DNA of 18,512 nucleotides from JAPLMI01 sp043798375 (GTDB lineage Bacteria > Omnitrophota > Gorgyraeia > 2-01-FULL-45-10): positions 1 through 18,512 of the forward strand of contig JAZDOS010000040.1 of the NCBI GenBank assembly GCA_043798375.1, written 5' to 3'. The notes under the pieces are model-generated. The model was given only the letters and a program-made list of their open reading frames with translations, searched no databases and was not told the origin of the DNA. Each line of letters opens with the position of its first letter. Positions within the stretch are counted from its first letter, which is position 1. Below are positions 7,590 through 13,283 of this stretch, piece after piece. The position numbers and the translations under genes were made by a program.

Positions 7590-7678
7590 GATGAATCCAA
7601 TCAAGGATAGCGGCTCTACCGATATTTTTTAAATACTTACGTCACATAGTGTGAATGAAAAAAAATGGGGAGGGGTGA

Positions 7679-8038
7679 GTGGCCAGAATAGGAACGTTTC
7701 TTTTTATCGCCATGCTGGGAATGGCCGTAGTGATGCCGTGTTATTGCGAAAGCGATTCAGGCAGTGGTGAGCTAGTGACCCTGGAGGGCAGGATAACCGC
7801 GATGGACTGGGTGGCGGGGGTAATTACGATGAAGTGGCTTCAGTCAGAGCCCGTAATCGCTTATGACGAAATTACCCTTTCGGTCCCGCGGGACATAAAG
7901 ATCATAAAGGGTTCCCAGACGATAGGTTTCAGCGAACTTAATCAGTTTGATAACGTTACGGTTCAGTACAAAAAGAACGGCAGTATAGGCCTGCCCAAAG
8001 TGGTGAGTTTAACCGTCAAAACTTTGGGGAATTCTTAA
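7679..8038 (+). CDS. Small exported protein with a predicted beta (OB-like) domain
   Basis: This is a 119-residue protein. An in-frame TGA at 7676 just before the GTG at 7679 rules out a longer N-terminus, and a GGGGAGGGG sequence serves as RBS. Residues 1-23 look like a signal peptide (TFLFIAMLGMAVVMPCYC). No clear lipobox is present, although Cys21 and Cys23 are noted. The mature part (VTLEGRITAMDW...GVITMKW...FSELNQFDNVTVQY) resembles small periplasmic beta proteins of the DUF5666 type. That is a weak similarity by eye. A 3' piece of this gene is repeated at 9014-9058. The function is unknown. Confidence 0.7.
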   Translation: MARIGTFLFIAMLGMAVVMPCYCESDSGSGELVTLEGRITAMDWVAGVITMKWLQSEPVIAYDEITLSVPRDIKIIKGSQTIGFSELNQFDNVTVQYKKNGSIGLPKVVSLTVKTLGNS

Positions 8039-8133
8039 GGTATATCCTCGTTCAGATTTGACTCTTTCGCGGTCTTTATGTCATTCGCCAGCCTGCTCGG
8101 CGATACGCCGTCGATCTTCTCCTTGACAAGCAT
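7994..8133. repeat. 140-bp direct repeat, copy A
   Basis: It aligns without gaps to 9016-9155 (offset 1022) with about 13 differences. It holds the last 45 bp of the gene at 7679-8038 and the 3' part of a copy of the minus-strand gene at 9057-9515. Confidence 0.88.
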
Positions 8134-8134
8134 G
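8039..8134 (-). pseudogene. C-terminal remnant of a paralogue of the secreted protein at 9057-9515
   Basis: The minus strand encodes LVKEKIDGVSPSRLANDIK followed by TAKESNLNEDIP and a stop. This matches the end of the intact protein (LVKEKIDGVSPDRLANDLK, then IAKESNLNEDIP) with about three substitutions. Upstream of residue 1 of the match the similarity ends abruptly at about 8134, so only the last ~31 codons remain. Confidence 0.82.
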
Positions 8135-8137
8135 CCC

Positions 8138-8273
8138 CTATTTTTCCTTCAGAGAAGTAAGTCCTTGAATAATCTATAAGATATGGTATAATTCATCTTC
8201 CGGAGGCAGGAGACTCATAATTCGAAAAGGGTCAAAATCGTAACTTCCTGATAGTGATGAGAATATAAGAGGA
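8138..8273. other. Non-coding interval at the left end of the inserted segment
   Basis: About 136 bp with no supported gene. It contains TATAAT-like strings near 8180-8195 but no convincing partner box. It lies downstream of the minus-strand retropepsin-like gene. No clear terminator hairpin was seen. Confidence 0.5.
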
Positions 8274-8711
8274 TTATCGGTGGTGAGTTAATACGATTTC
8301 TTTTGCCCGGTGATCCAGTAATACTTTAAAGTGAGAAAAAAATCCTGCCTGACCTAATAATCCAAATCCCATCTTGTTCCACTCATTCGAATAATAGATA
8401 TTTGTCCTAAAACGTATTCCGCTTATTTCGAGATCAGTTTGATGGAGATACGAGACTACAGCGCCGCCTATTCCGGAAAATACTCGTGCTTTACCTCTCA
8501 TTAAATTGTGTCCCAGGAATTCGGCTATTGCTCCCGGAAAAGTACATTCGTCCGCTCCTGAATCAATCAACCCAAGGAACCTGCACGATTTATTCTCGCG
8601 TATGAGCCGAACAGGTATGATAGGCCGGCAAGCCTCGCCGACCTCTTTAGAGATGGGATCGCGGATTACTTCCCTTACGTATGGAAATTTTATGAGTTTT
8701 TCTTCGGGCAT
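8274..8711 (-). CDS. Retropepsin-like aspartic protease family protein
   Basis: This 145-residue protein carries one aspartic protease motif, LIDSGADECTFP, with the candidate catalytic Asp50 in DSGAD. A flap-like glycine segment follows (FSGIGGAVVSYLHQ, about 78-91), and the second hydrophobic-hydrophobic-Gly signature GFGLLGQAGFF lies near 115-125. It has only one DSG motif, so like retropepsins it should act as a homodimer. No signal peptide is seen, so it is probably cytoplasmic. Its ATG overlaps the stop of the upstream DUF5678-like gene by one base (TAATG), which suggests translational coupling and a common role. The substrate is unknown. Confidence 0.85.
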   Translation of the reverse strand: MPEEKLIKFPYVREVIRDPISKEVGEACRPIIPVRLIRENKSCRFLGLIDSGADECTFPGAIAEFLGHNLMRGKARVFSGIGGAVVSYLHQTDLEISGIRFRTNIYYSNEWNKMGFGLLGQAGFFSHFKVLLDHRAKEIVLTHHR

Positions 8712-8902
8712 TATAATAGATATCCCAAATTCTCGGAGGGTATCATAGTGAGGATGGGATCTTTTACGCCCTTCTTTTTTGCCTTAGATAGCGCTGCCTC
8801 GATAGTCTTTCCATAACCGCTGACCTTGGTCCGCGATTCATTTAAGGCAACCCATAAGCCAGTGTATTTTTTCTCTATCTTCCTCATATCTATAACAGCC
8901 AT
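8711..8902 (-). CDS. Small DUF5678-like protein paired with the retropepsin
   Basis: This 63-residue protein contains YTGLWVALNESRTKVSGYGKT, then AALSKAKKKGVKDPILTMIPSENLGYL. The W-V-A-L, G-x-G/Y-K-T and hydrophobic P-terminal pattern resembles DUF5678, a small domain often coded beside retropepsin-like genes. A GGGAGGTCG sequence lies just before the ATG. Whether it is an inhibitor, targeting factor or substrate of the protease is not known. It is the first gene of a two-gene minus-strand unit. Confidence 0.68.
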   Translation of the reverse strand: MAVIDMRKIEKKYTGLWVALNESRTKVSGYGKTIEAALSKAKKKGVKDPILTMIPSENLGYLL

Positions 8903-8924
8903 ATCTTTCGACCTCCCGCAATCA

Positions 8925-8954
8925 TATATACCACAGATTCATAAAATATGCAAA
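8925..8954 (-). promoter_or_regulatory. Possible promoter of the DUF5678-retropepsin pair
   Basis: On the minus strand TTTGCA (complement of 8949-8954) and TATATA (complement of 8925-8930) are 18 bp apart, shortly before the RBS. The -35 match is imperfect. Confidence 0.4.
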
Positions 8955-8967
8955 GGGAAAATTGATT

Positions 8968-9015
8968 TCAATTATAAAAATCCTAATTGAAGAAACGAGG
9001 CATTTTCTTCAATTA
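8968..9015. repeat. Palindromic cluster at the right edge of the inserted segment
   Basis: TAATTGAAGAAA (8984-8995) and TTTCTTCAATTA (9004-9015) form a perfect 12-bp inverted repeat with an 8-nt loop. A further TTCAATTA lies at 8968-8975. The right arm ends one base before the second 140-bp repeat copy, so the hairpin marks the segment boundary. Confidence 0.75.
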
Positions 9016-9058
9016 CCCAAAGTGGTGAGTTTAACCGTCAAAACTTTGGGGAATTATT
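9014..9058 (+). pseudogene. 3' remnant of the gene at 7679-8038
   Basis: The plus strand reads PKVVSLTVKTLGNY and a stop, against PKVVSLTVKTLGNS in the intact gene. No upstream coding sequence remains. The stop region overlaps the 3' end of the minus-strand gene at 9057, as in the convergent arrangement at copy A. Confidence 0.75.
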
Positions 9059-9155
9059 AAGGTATATCCTCGTTCAGATTTGACTCTTTTGCGATTTTTA
9101 AATCATTCGCCAACCTATCCGGCGATACGCCGTCGATCTTTTCCTTGACGAGTAT
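9016..9155. repeat. 140-bp direct repeat, copy B
   Basis: Counterpart of 7994-8133. The first 60 or so bases are almost identical and the remainder is more diverged, mostly at third codon positions of the minus-strand gene. Confidence 0.88.
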
Positions 9156-9515
9156 CAGCGCGTTTATGACAGGGATGGTGGTATTATAATATTCTTTGTA
9201 GAACTCATCGAGTTCATTCACCAGCCTGGCGGCGCCGAGAGACGGGATCCTGCCCGATAATCCCGACTTCTTATTTACGATGATCCCTTCCGCGTCAAGG
9301 CCTTCGTAGAGGCCTCTTATATAAGCCGTCTTTTGCGCGCTGACAAACTCTTCGTATGTGACCGTCTTCGGTTTCGTCTCCGCGGTGACGCTGCCGGGAT
9401 TCTTCCAGGTGTCGCCGTCGAGAAAAGTGCCGCGCCATTCCTCCGCCGCGAAAGAATTTTGAAAAAAAAGCGCCAATATAAAGATGACACCCGCCTTTTT
9501 AAGGATGCAGAACAT
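9057..9515 (-). CDS. Secreted protein of unknown function
   Basis: This is a 152-residue protein. A signal peptide at residues 1-23 (AGVIFILALFFQNSFAA, cleavage likely before EEW) precedes a mature region. That region has an early WRGTFLDGDTWKNPG, then a mostly helical stretch (TYEEFVSAQKTAYIRGLYEG, LVNELDEFYKEYYN, INALILVKEKIDGVS). The layout is faintly like Rap1a/Tai-type periplasmic proteins, but this is too weak to name. A GGAGG sequence lies about 7 nt before the ATG at 9515. Selection on this protein is indicated by the remnant at 8039-8134, which kept most amino acids while DNA changed. It was originally convergent with the gene at 7679-8038. Confidence 0.75.
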   Translation of the reverse strand: MFCILKKAGVIFILALFFQNSFAAEEWRGTFLDGDTWKNPGSVTAETKPKTVTYEEFVSAQKTAYIRGLYEGLDAEGIIVNKKSGLSGRIPSLGAARLVNELDEFYKEYYNTTIPVINALILVKEKIDGVSPDRLANDLKIAKESNLNEDIP

Positions 9516-9563
9516 CTTATCGCCTCCTCGCGTTATGTTTCCTATAGCCAGTTTAATTGTCAG

Positions 9564-9591
9564 AGTAGGGGAGGTTTAAACCTCCCCTACT
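9564..9591. repeat. 28-bp perfect palindrome
   Basis: AGTAGGGGAGGTTT (9564-9577) is followed directly by its exact complement AAACCTCCCCTACT (9578-9591). It lies upstream of the minus-strand gene at 9515 and upstream of the plus-strand operon, so it does not terminate either. It is probably a dispersed intergenic palindrome. Confidence 0.8.
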
Positions 9592-9632
9592 GATTATACC
9601 TTGTAAGGTTTGAAATTGCAAATGAGGTTTCA

Positions 9633-9684
9633 ACAACCTGCGAGGTTTGATAGTAGCTATCTACCGGTTAACCTCGCAGGTTGT
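9633..9684. repeat. Second copy of the dispersed hairpin repeat seen at 3233-3290
   Basis: Perfect 15-bp arms (9633-9647 and 9670-9684, ACAACCTGCGAGGTT and complement) flank a 22-nt loop. The arms are identical to the inner 15 bp of the first copy. The loops share the same length, the first TG and the last TCTACCRGTT, while the first half of the loop differs. Here it lies between divergent genes. Confidence 0.82.
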
Positions 9685-9706
9685 ATCGGTTTTTCATTCC
9701 GTGCCC

Positions 9707-9765
9707 TTGACAGGCGAGGTTTTATAGTGTATACTACAACTAATATAAGTATGGTAGTTACCATA
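9707..9765 (+). promoter_or_regulatory. Strong promoter and candidate operator of the secretin operon
   Basis: TTGACA at 9707-9712, a 17-bp spacer and TATACT at 9730-9735 give a near-consensus sigma70-type promoter. Downstream, TATGGTA-GT-TACCATA (9750-9765) is a perfect 7-bp inverted repeat with a 2-bp centre. Placed after the start point, it would suit repression, plausibly by the MerR-like protein encoded first in the operon. Confidence 0.68.
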
Positions 9766-9806
9766 AATACCCTACTAACCATATATCAGGAATAAGGGGA
9801 AGGCGG

Positions 9807-10043
9807 ATGGGCGCAAACCTCATATCGGTAAAAGATATAGTCAAGAAGTACAGCCTTACTTACCAGGCGATCAATCATTATACCAATTTCGGGCTGTTGG
9901 AAGTGGCCACGAAAAACGGCAATATGAGAATGTATGACGCCCAGCATGTCGATAAGCGATTGGGCCAGATAGTGCATTTGAAGAACAGCGGATATCCTTT
10001 GAGGCTGATACGCAAGATGATTCTCGAGGAGAGGATGCCATAA
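9807..10043 (+). CDS. MerR-type helix-turn-helix protein without effector domain
   Basis: This 78-residue protein has a winged-helix MerR pattern: LISVKDIVKKYSLTYQAINHYTNFGLL at about 5-31, a wing near NGNMRMYD, and a dimer-like helix KNSGYPLRLIRKMIL. It lacks the C-terminal effector-binding part and cysteine sites of metal-responsive MerR proteins. AAGGGGAAGG precedes the ATG. The stop codon is directly followed by the GTG of the ATPase gene (TAAGTG), so it is the first cistron of the operon and probably its autoregulator. The inverted repeat at 9750-9765 is a candidate site. Confidence 0.8.
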   Translation: MGANLISVKDIVKKYSLTYQAINHYTNFGLLEVATKNGNMRMYDAQHVDKRLGQIVHLKNSGYPLRLIRKMILEERMP

Positions 10044-10907
10044 GTGAGTTACTATAAGATATTGGGATTGGATAAAGAGCCTTTTTCCACGAGCCCCGAC
10101 CCGGAATTTTTTTATCAATCGAAAGAGCACACATCCATCCTCTACAGGCTCCGGATCGCCCTTGAGTTGAAGAGGGGCTTAAGCCTTGTCCTCGGCGATG
10201 TCGGCACAGGCAAGACGACATTGAGCAGAAAATTGTCCCAGCTGATTAAGGCCGAGCCGCGGCTTGCCATGACGATGATCCTGAACCCTGTCTATGAGTC
10301 CGAGAAACAATTTCTGGCGGACCTCGCGGAACGGTTTCATGTCGCTTCCGATCCCGCGCTCACGGCAAAAGAACCGGCCATACTGGATTATCTCAAAGTA
10401 ATCGAAAAATATCTGTTTGAAAAAAGCGTTGAGGAAAATAAGACGATAGTCCTTCTCATTGATGAATCGCAGAAATTGATAGACCCGTGCCTCGAGATTC
10501 TGCGCGCCCTTTTAAATTACGAAACCAACGAATACAAAATACTTCAATTGATCCTGATGGGCCAGATGGAGCTCCTGCCGCGCATAGGCCGGATAAAAAA
10601 TTTATGGGACAGGATCGCGCTGAAATACGTGATAAACCCGCTGGACGAGGACGAGGTTAAAGAGTTGATACATTTTCGCCTGAAGCAGGCCGGATACGTA
10701 TCGCGTTACCCGCTTTTTAGCGACAGCGCGATCAGCGCGATATACAATTACACGCAGGGCTATCCGAGAAAGATCGCGCTATTATGCCATGACGCGCTGG
10801 AGTATCTGGTGATGCACAATAAGGAGATGGCGGATAAAGAGGTCATTCAGGAACTGATTCAGAAAGAAGTTAAACCTGTGTCAGATGTCAGGTGTCAAGT
10901 ATCATGA
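10044..10907 (+). CDS. ExeA/GspA-family AAA ATPase
   Basis: This 287-residue protein starts at the GTG abutting the previous stop. The opening YYKILGLDKEPFSTSPDPEFF is characteristic of ExeA/GspA-like ATPases. The Walker A motif is GDVGTGKTT (51-59) and the Walker B motif is IVLLIDESQ (about 135-143). A sensor-like LILMGQ lies near 169-174, and an arginine in LWDRIALKY and GYPRKI near 239-244 complete the AAA core. In Aeromonas-type systems ExeA, with ExeB, helps insert and assemble the secretin in the envelope. Here the protein lacks the membrane segment and peptidoglycan-binding C-terminus of full ExeA and ends right after the AAA lid. Its last residues (DVRCQVS) are encoded by a heptamer array, so the tail may be recent. 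It overlaps the next gene by 4 bp (ATGA). Confidence 0.9.
   Translation: MSYYKILGLDKEPFSTSPDPEFFYQSKEHTSILYRLRIALELKRGLSLVLGDVGTGKTTLSRKLSQLIKAEPRLAMTMILNPVYESEKQFLADLAERFHVASDPALTAKEPAILDYLKVIEKYLFEKSVEENKTIVLLIDESQKLIDPCLEILRALLNYETNEYKILQLILMGQMELLPRIGRIKNLWDRIALKYVINPLDEDEVKELIHFRLKQAGYVSRYPLFSDSAISAIYNYTQGYPRKIALLCHDALEYLVMHNKEMADKEVIQELIQKEVKPVSDVRCQVS
10880..10903 (+). repeat. Heptamer array at the ATPase/GspC-like junction
   Basis: Units GTCAGAT, GTCAGGT and GTCAAGT run from 10880 to 10900, followed by ATC and the overlapping ATGA stop/start. The array forms the last codons of the ATPase gene. Confidence 0.65.
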
Positions 10908-11575
10908 CATATGAAAATATTTCTCCCGAGGAAAGATTGTTCAGGGTCATACAGGGCCAGAAGGCCCCGCATCCCGCGGAGATAGAGTTTAAAAAAAAGA
11001 GGGCAATAGAGCCGCGTTCCATAAGGCAATTTTTCGAGAGCCTAAAGCCGAAAATACTGGCAAAGATTGCGGCATCGCCGGACATTTACCACATAGATAT
11101 TAAGGCGGTAAATAATTGCCTGGCAGGGATATTGGTTTTTTTTACCGTGACGGTTATTTATTACACGATTGCCAAGAAACCGGACATAGCGAAGGTGACA
11201 AAGGCGCTTTCGGATATCCAGATACAGGAGACGGGAAAGAAGCCGCAGATAGAGGCCCTTAAACCGATTTCCGATTATCTGGCGCAGATAAAGAAAAGGG
11301 GCATACTGGCGGCGCCATCAAAAGCGGAAAAACCGCCGCCGTTGGCGAAGGGAAAAGAACCGGCATCGAAATTAAACGACCTCGCCAAGGACCTCAAATT
11401 GAAGGGGATCGCATGGGGGAAGTCGCCGAAGGCGATCGTCTCAAACGAGAAAGAGAATAGGACTTATTTCCTCGGTGAGGCCCAGGTGATCGGTTCGACC
11501 GGCATCGAGATAAAGGTGATCCTGAAGCATAAGGTAATTATAAGTTATGGAAATGAGGAGATGGAGTTGACGTGA
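10904..11575 (+). CDS. GspC/PilP-like bitopic inner-membrane protein
   Basis: This is a 223-residue protein. The ATG at 10904 overlaps the previous stop (ATGA) and is preferred to the GTG at 10892. Residues 1-70 are charged and cytoplasmic. One membrane segment lies at about 72-90 (CLAGILVFFTVTVIYYTIA). A proline-rich linker (about 138-152) leads to a C-terminal periplasmic domain at about 159-223. That domain (KLKGIAWGKSPKAIVSNEKE, YFLGEAQVIG, IEIKVILKHKVIISYGNEEMEL) has the pattern of the GspC homology region, the inner-membrane contact for GspD N-terminal domains. This fits its place directly before the secretin. Unlike classical GspC it has a long cytoplasmic N-terminus and no PDZ domain. 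The start of the next gene overlaps its stop (GTGA). Confidence 0.75.
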   Translation: MTYENISPEERLFRVIQGQKAPHPAEIEFKKKRAIEPRSIRQFFESLKPKILAKIAASPDIYHIDIKAVNNCLAGILVFFTVTVIYYTIAKKPDIAKVTKALSDIQIQETGKKPQIEALKPISDYLAQIKKRGILAAPSKAEKPPPLAKGKEPASKLNDLAKDLKLKGIAWGKSPKAIVSNEKENRTYFLGEAQVIGSTGIEIKVILKHKVIISYGNEEMELT

Positions 11576-13200
11576 GTCAGGGTTCAGGGTTCAGGGTTCA
11601 GGGTGCGGTAAAGATGGCGGTGATTTTTTTCGCGGCCCTCACCTGTACCCTGTACCCTGTACCCTGTACCCTGAAAGATACCCCGGACGCGCATGCCCAG
11701 ATGCGCGAAATAGAGGCGCACAAGTCTTTTGCCGAGTGCGACTTTCCGGGACTGAAGAACAAGCTCTCTCTCGACATACGCGACATGGATATGGGCAGTT
11801 TCCTGAAGTTCGTCGCGATAGAAGGCGATTTGAACATCGTGGCGAGTAAGCTCGTAACGGGGCCGGTGAATCTGCTCATAAACGATGTAACCATCGGCGA
11901 TGTCCTGGAGATAGTTTTATCGATGAATAAATTCGCCTATGAGATACGGGGAAACGTCATCAAGATCATGGCGGCCGAGGAGTACAAAGCCATCTACGGC
12001 GTGGAATTTTACGACCACAGGCAGACCATGATACGCCAGTTGAAATACGCCTCTGTAAAGAATGTCGCGGCAATGCTCGGCAACATAAAAAGCGATATCG
12101 GAAAGATAGTTTTTGATGAATCGACCGCGACGCTCATCCTCATAGATACGCCGGAGAAATTGAAGGAGATGGAGATAGTCATAGATAAGCAGGAGATGCC
12201 GACCGTCGTGAGAATACCGCCGACCGAGACGGAGATATTCGAGCTGAAATACGCCAAGGCCGACGACGTCAAGGCGGAGATAGCGAAAATCCTCACACCG
12301 GAGATGGGCGCGATGCGCGTGGATACGCGGACCAACACTTTGGTCATCGCCGACCTGCCGTACAAAATAGAAGAGGCCCGGACGCTGGTGAAGGCGTTTG
12401 ACCGCAAAACGCGGGAAGTGTTTATCGAGGCGAAGATCGTCGAGGTGACGCTTGGCGACAAGTTCCAGTGGGGCGTCGATTGGGACAAGGTCTTTAAACT
12501 CGCCCTTCACGGCGCGCGCTATACATTGATGCCGGAAATCAGCCTGCCTCTGAGTTTAACCGGCGCGTTCGGCAAAGTCACGTTTGATACGCTGCAGGGC
12601 AGCGATATAAACGCCGTCCTGGAAGTTCTTTCGACAATGACCGAGACGAAGATATTGTCGAATCCGCACCTCACGGTTCAGGAAGGCAGAGAGGCCACCA
12701 TAAAGGTCATAGAGAAACAGCCCTATCAGGAGGAGACGACGACGACCGCTTCCGGCGGCACGACAACCACCTCAAAGACATACCAATGGGTGGATGTCGG
12801 CGTCATGCTGAACGTTACGCCTACCATCAATAAGGACGGTTTCATAAGCATGCTGATAAAACCGGAGGTGAGCTCCATATCGACCTGGTACGGCGGCTTG
12901 GCGCAGGCGGCCGGCGCGGTTCCGGTGGTGAAGAGCGCGAACGCCGCTACAACCGTGACGATAAAGGACGGAGTTACCATATTGATAGCGGGCCTGATCA
13001 AAGACAACAAAACCAAAACCGTCAACAAGATTCCGATCCTGGGCGACATTCCGTATCTCAAGAAGGCATTTGAGAAGGTGAGCGACGAGATAACCCGGAC
13101 GGAGACGATAGTCTTCCTCACGCCTAAGATTGTCGGCGGGGACAAGCCGTTCCTCCTGGATGAGGACATGCCGAAGCCGATGAGGGGGATTCGTAAGTGA
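11572..13200 (+). CDS. GspD/PilQ-like secretin
   Basis: This 542-residue protein is an outer-membrane secretin. From the GTG at 11572, a signal-peptide-like region MAVIFFAALTCTLYPVPCTL begins at residue 15; the ATG at 11614 is an alternative start. An N0/STN-like domain covers about 64-133 (LDIRDMDMGSFLKFVAIEG...VNLLINDVTI). N1-like domains lie at about 150-207 and 220-278. The secretin core covers about 282-523, with IEAKIVEV, LSNPHLTVQEGREATI, WVDVGVMLNVTPTI and the end motif VNKIPILGDIPYLKKAFEK. A threonine-rich loop (about 388-402) interrupts the core near the gate. Heptamer arrays in opposite orientation flank the signal-peptide codons. It probably forms the outer channel, with the GspC-like protein as inner contact and the ExeA-like ATPase in assembly. 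Confidence 0.93.
   Translation: MSQGSGFRVQGAVKMAVIFFAALTCTLYPVPCTLKDTPDAHAQMREIEAHKSFAECDFPGLKNKLSLDIRDMDMGSFLKFVAIEGDLNIVASKLVTGPVNLLINDVTIGDVLEIVLSMNKFAYEIRGNVIKIMAAEEYKAIYGVEFYDHRQTMIRQLKYASVKNVAAMLGNIKSDIGKIVFDESTATLILIDTPEKLKEMEIVIDKQEMPTVVRIPPTETEIFELKYAKADDVKAEIAKILTPEMGAMRVDTRTNTLVIADLPYKIEEARTLVKAFDRKTREVFIEAKIVEVTLGDKFQWGVDWDKVFKLALHGARYTLMPEISLPLSLTGAFGKVTFDTLQGSDINAVLEVLSTMTETKILSNPHLTVQEGREATIKVIEKQPYQEETTTTASGGTTTTSKTYQWVDVGVMLNVTPTINKDGFISMLIKPEVSSISTWYGGLAQAAGAVPVVKSANAATTVTIKDGVTILIAGLIKDNKTKTVNKIPILGDIPYLKKAFEKVSDEITRTETIVFLTPKIVGGDKPFLLDEDMPKPMRGIRK
11578..11673. repeat. Inverted pair of heptamer arrays at the secretin 5' end
   Basis: Four units CAGGGTT/CAGGGTG run from 11578 to 11605. 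After 40 bases, four units TACCCTG run from 11646 to 11673, preceded by a partial ACCTG. The second array is the complement of CAGGGTA units, so the two can pair at 6 of 7 positions per unit. The loop holds the alternative ATG at 11614. Confidence 0.85.
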
Positions 13201-13218
13201 GGCGTGTCTACGACGCGC

Positions 13219-13283
13219 AACGGAGGTTCTTATGCGAAGGCTAATTTTAACAGCGATATTTCTAACGGTATTTTTAACGCACG
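13219..13283 (+). repeat. 65-bp exact repeat covering RBS and signal peptide, copy 1
   Basis: Identical to 15186-15250. It contains GGAGG (13222-13226), the ATG at 13232 and the codons for MRRLILTAIFLTVFLTH. Imperfect heptamers (GCGCAAT, ACGCGCG, GCGCGAT and so on) begin at 13284, right after the identity ends. Confidence 0.92.

Noticed and set aside
7590..7630. Terminator after the AbiEii gene (GCGGCTCTACCGATATTTTTT)
   Set aside because: There is a T-run, but the only stem is CGG/CCG, too short to call.
7642..7654. TCACA-TAG-TGTGA as a CRP-like site
   Set aside because: The half-sites are in the reverse order and spacing of a CRP site; probably chance.
9633..9700. Hairpin followed by GGTTTTTC as a terminator
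   Set aside because: The genes on both sides point away from it, so no transcript ends there. It matches the dispersed repeat at 3233-3290.
11917..12510. Minus-strand open frames over the secretin gene
   Set aside because: They mirror the secretin coding sequence, which has clear family motifs. The translations are His/Arg/Leu-rich antisense text.
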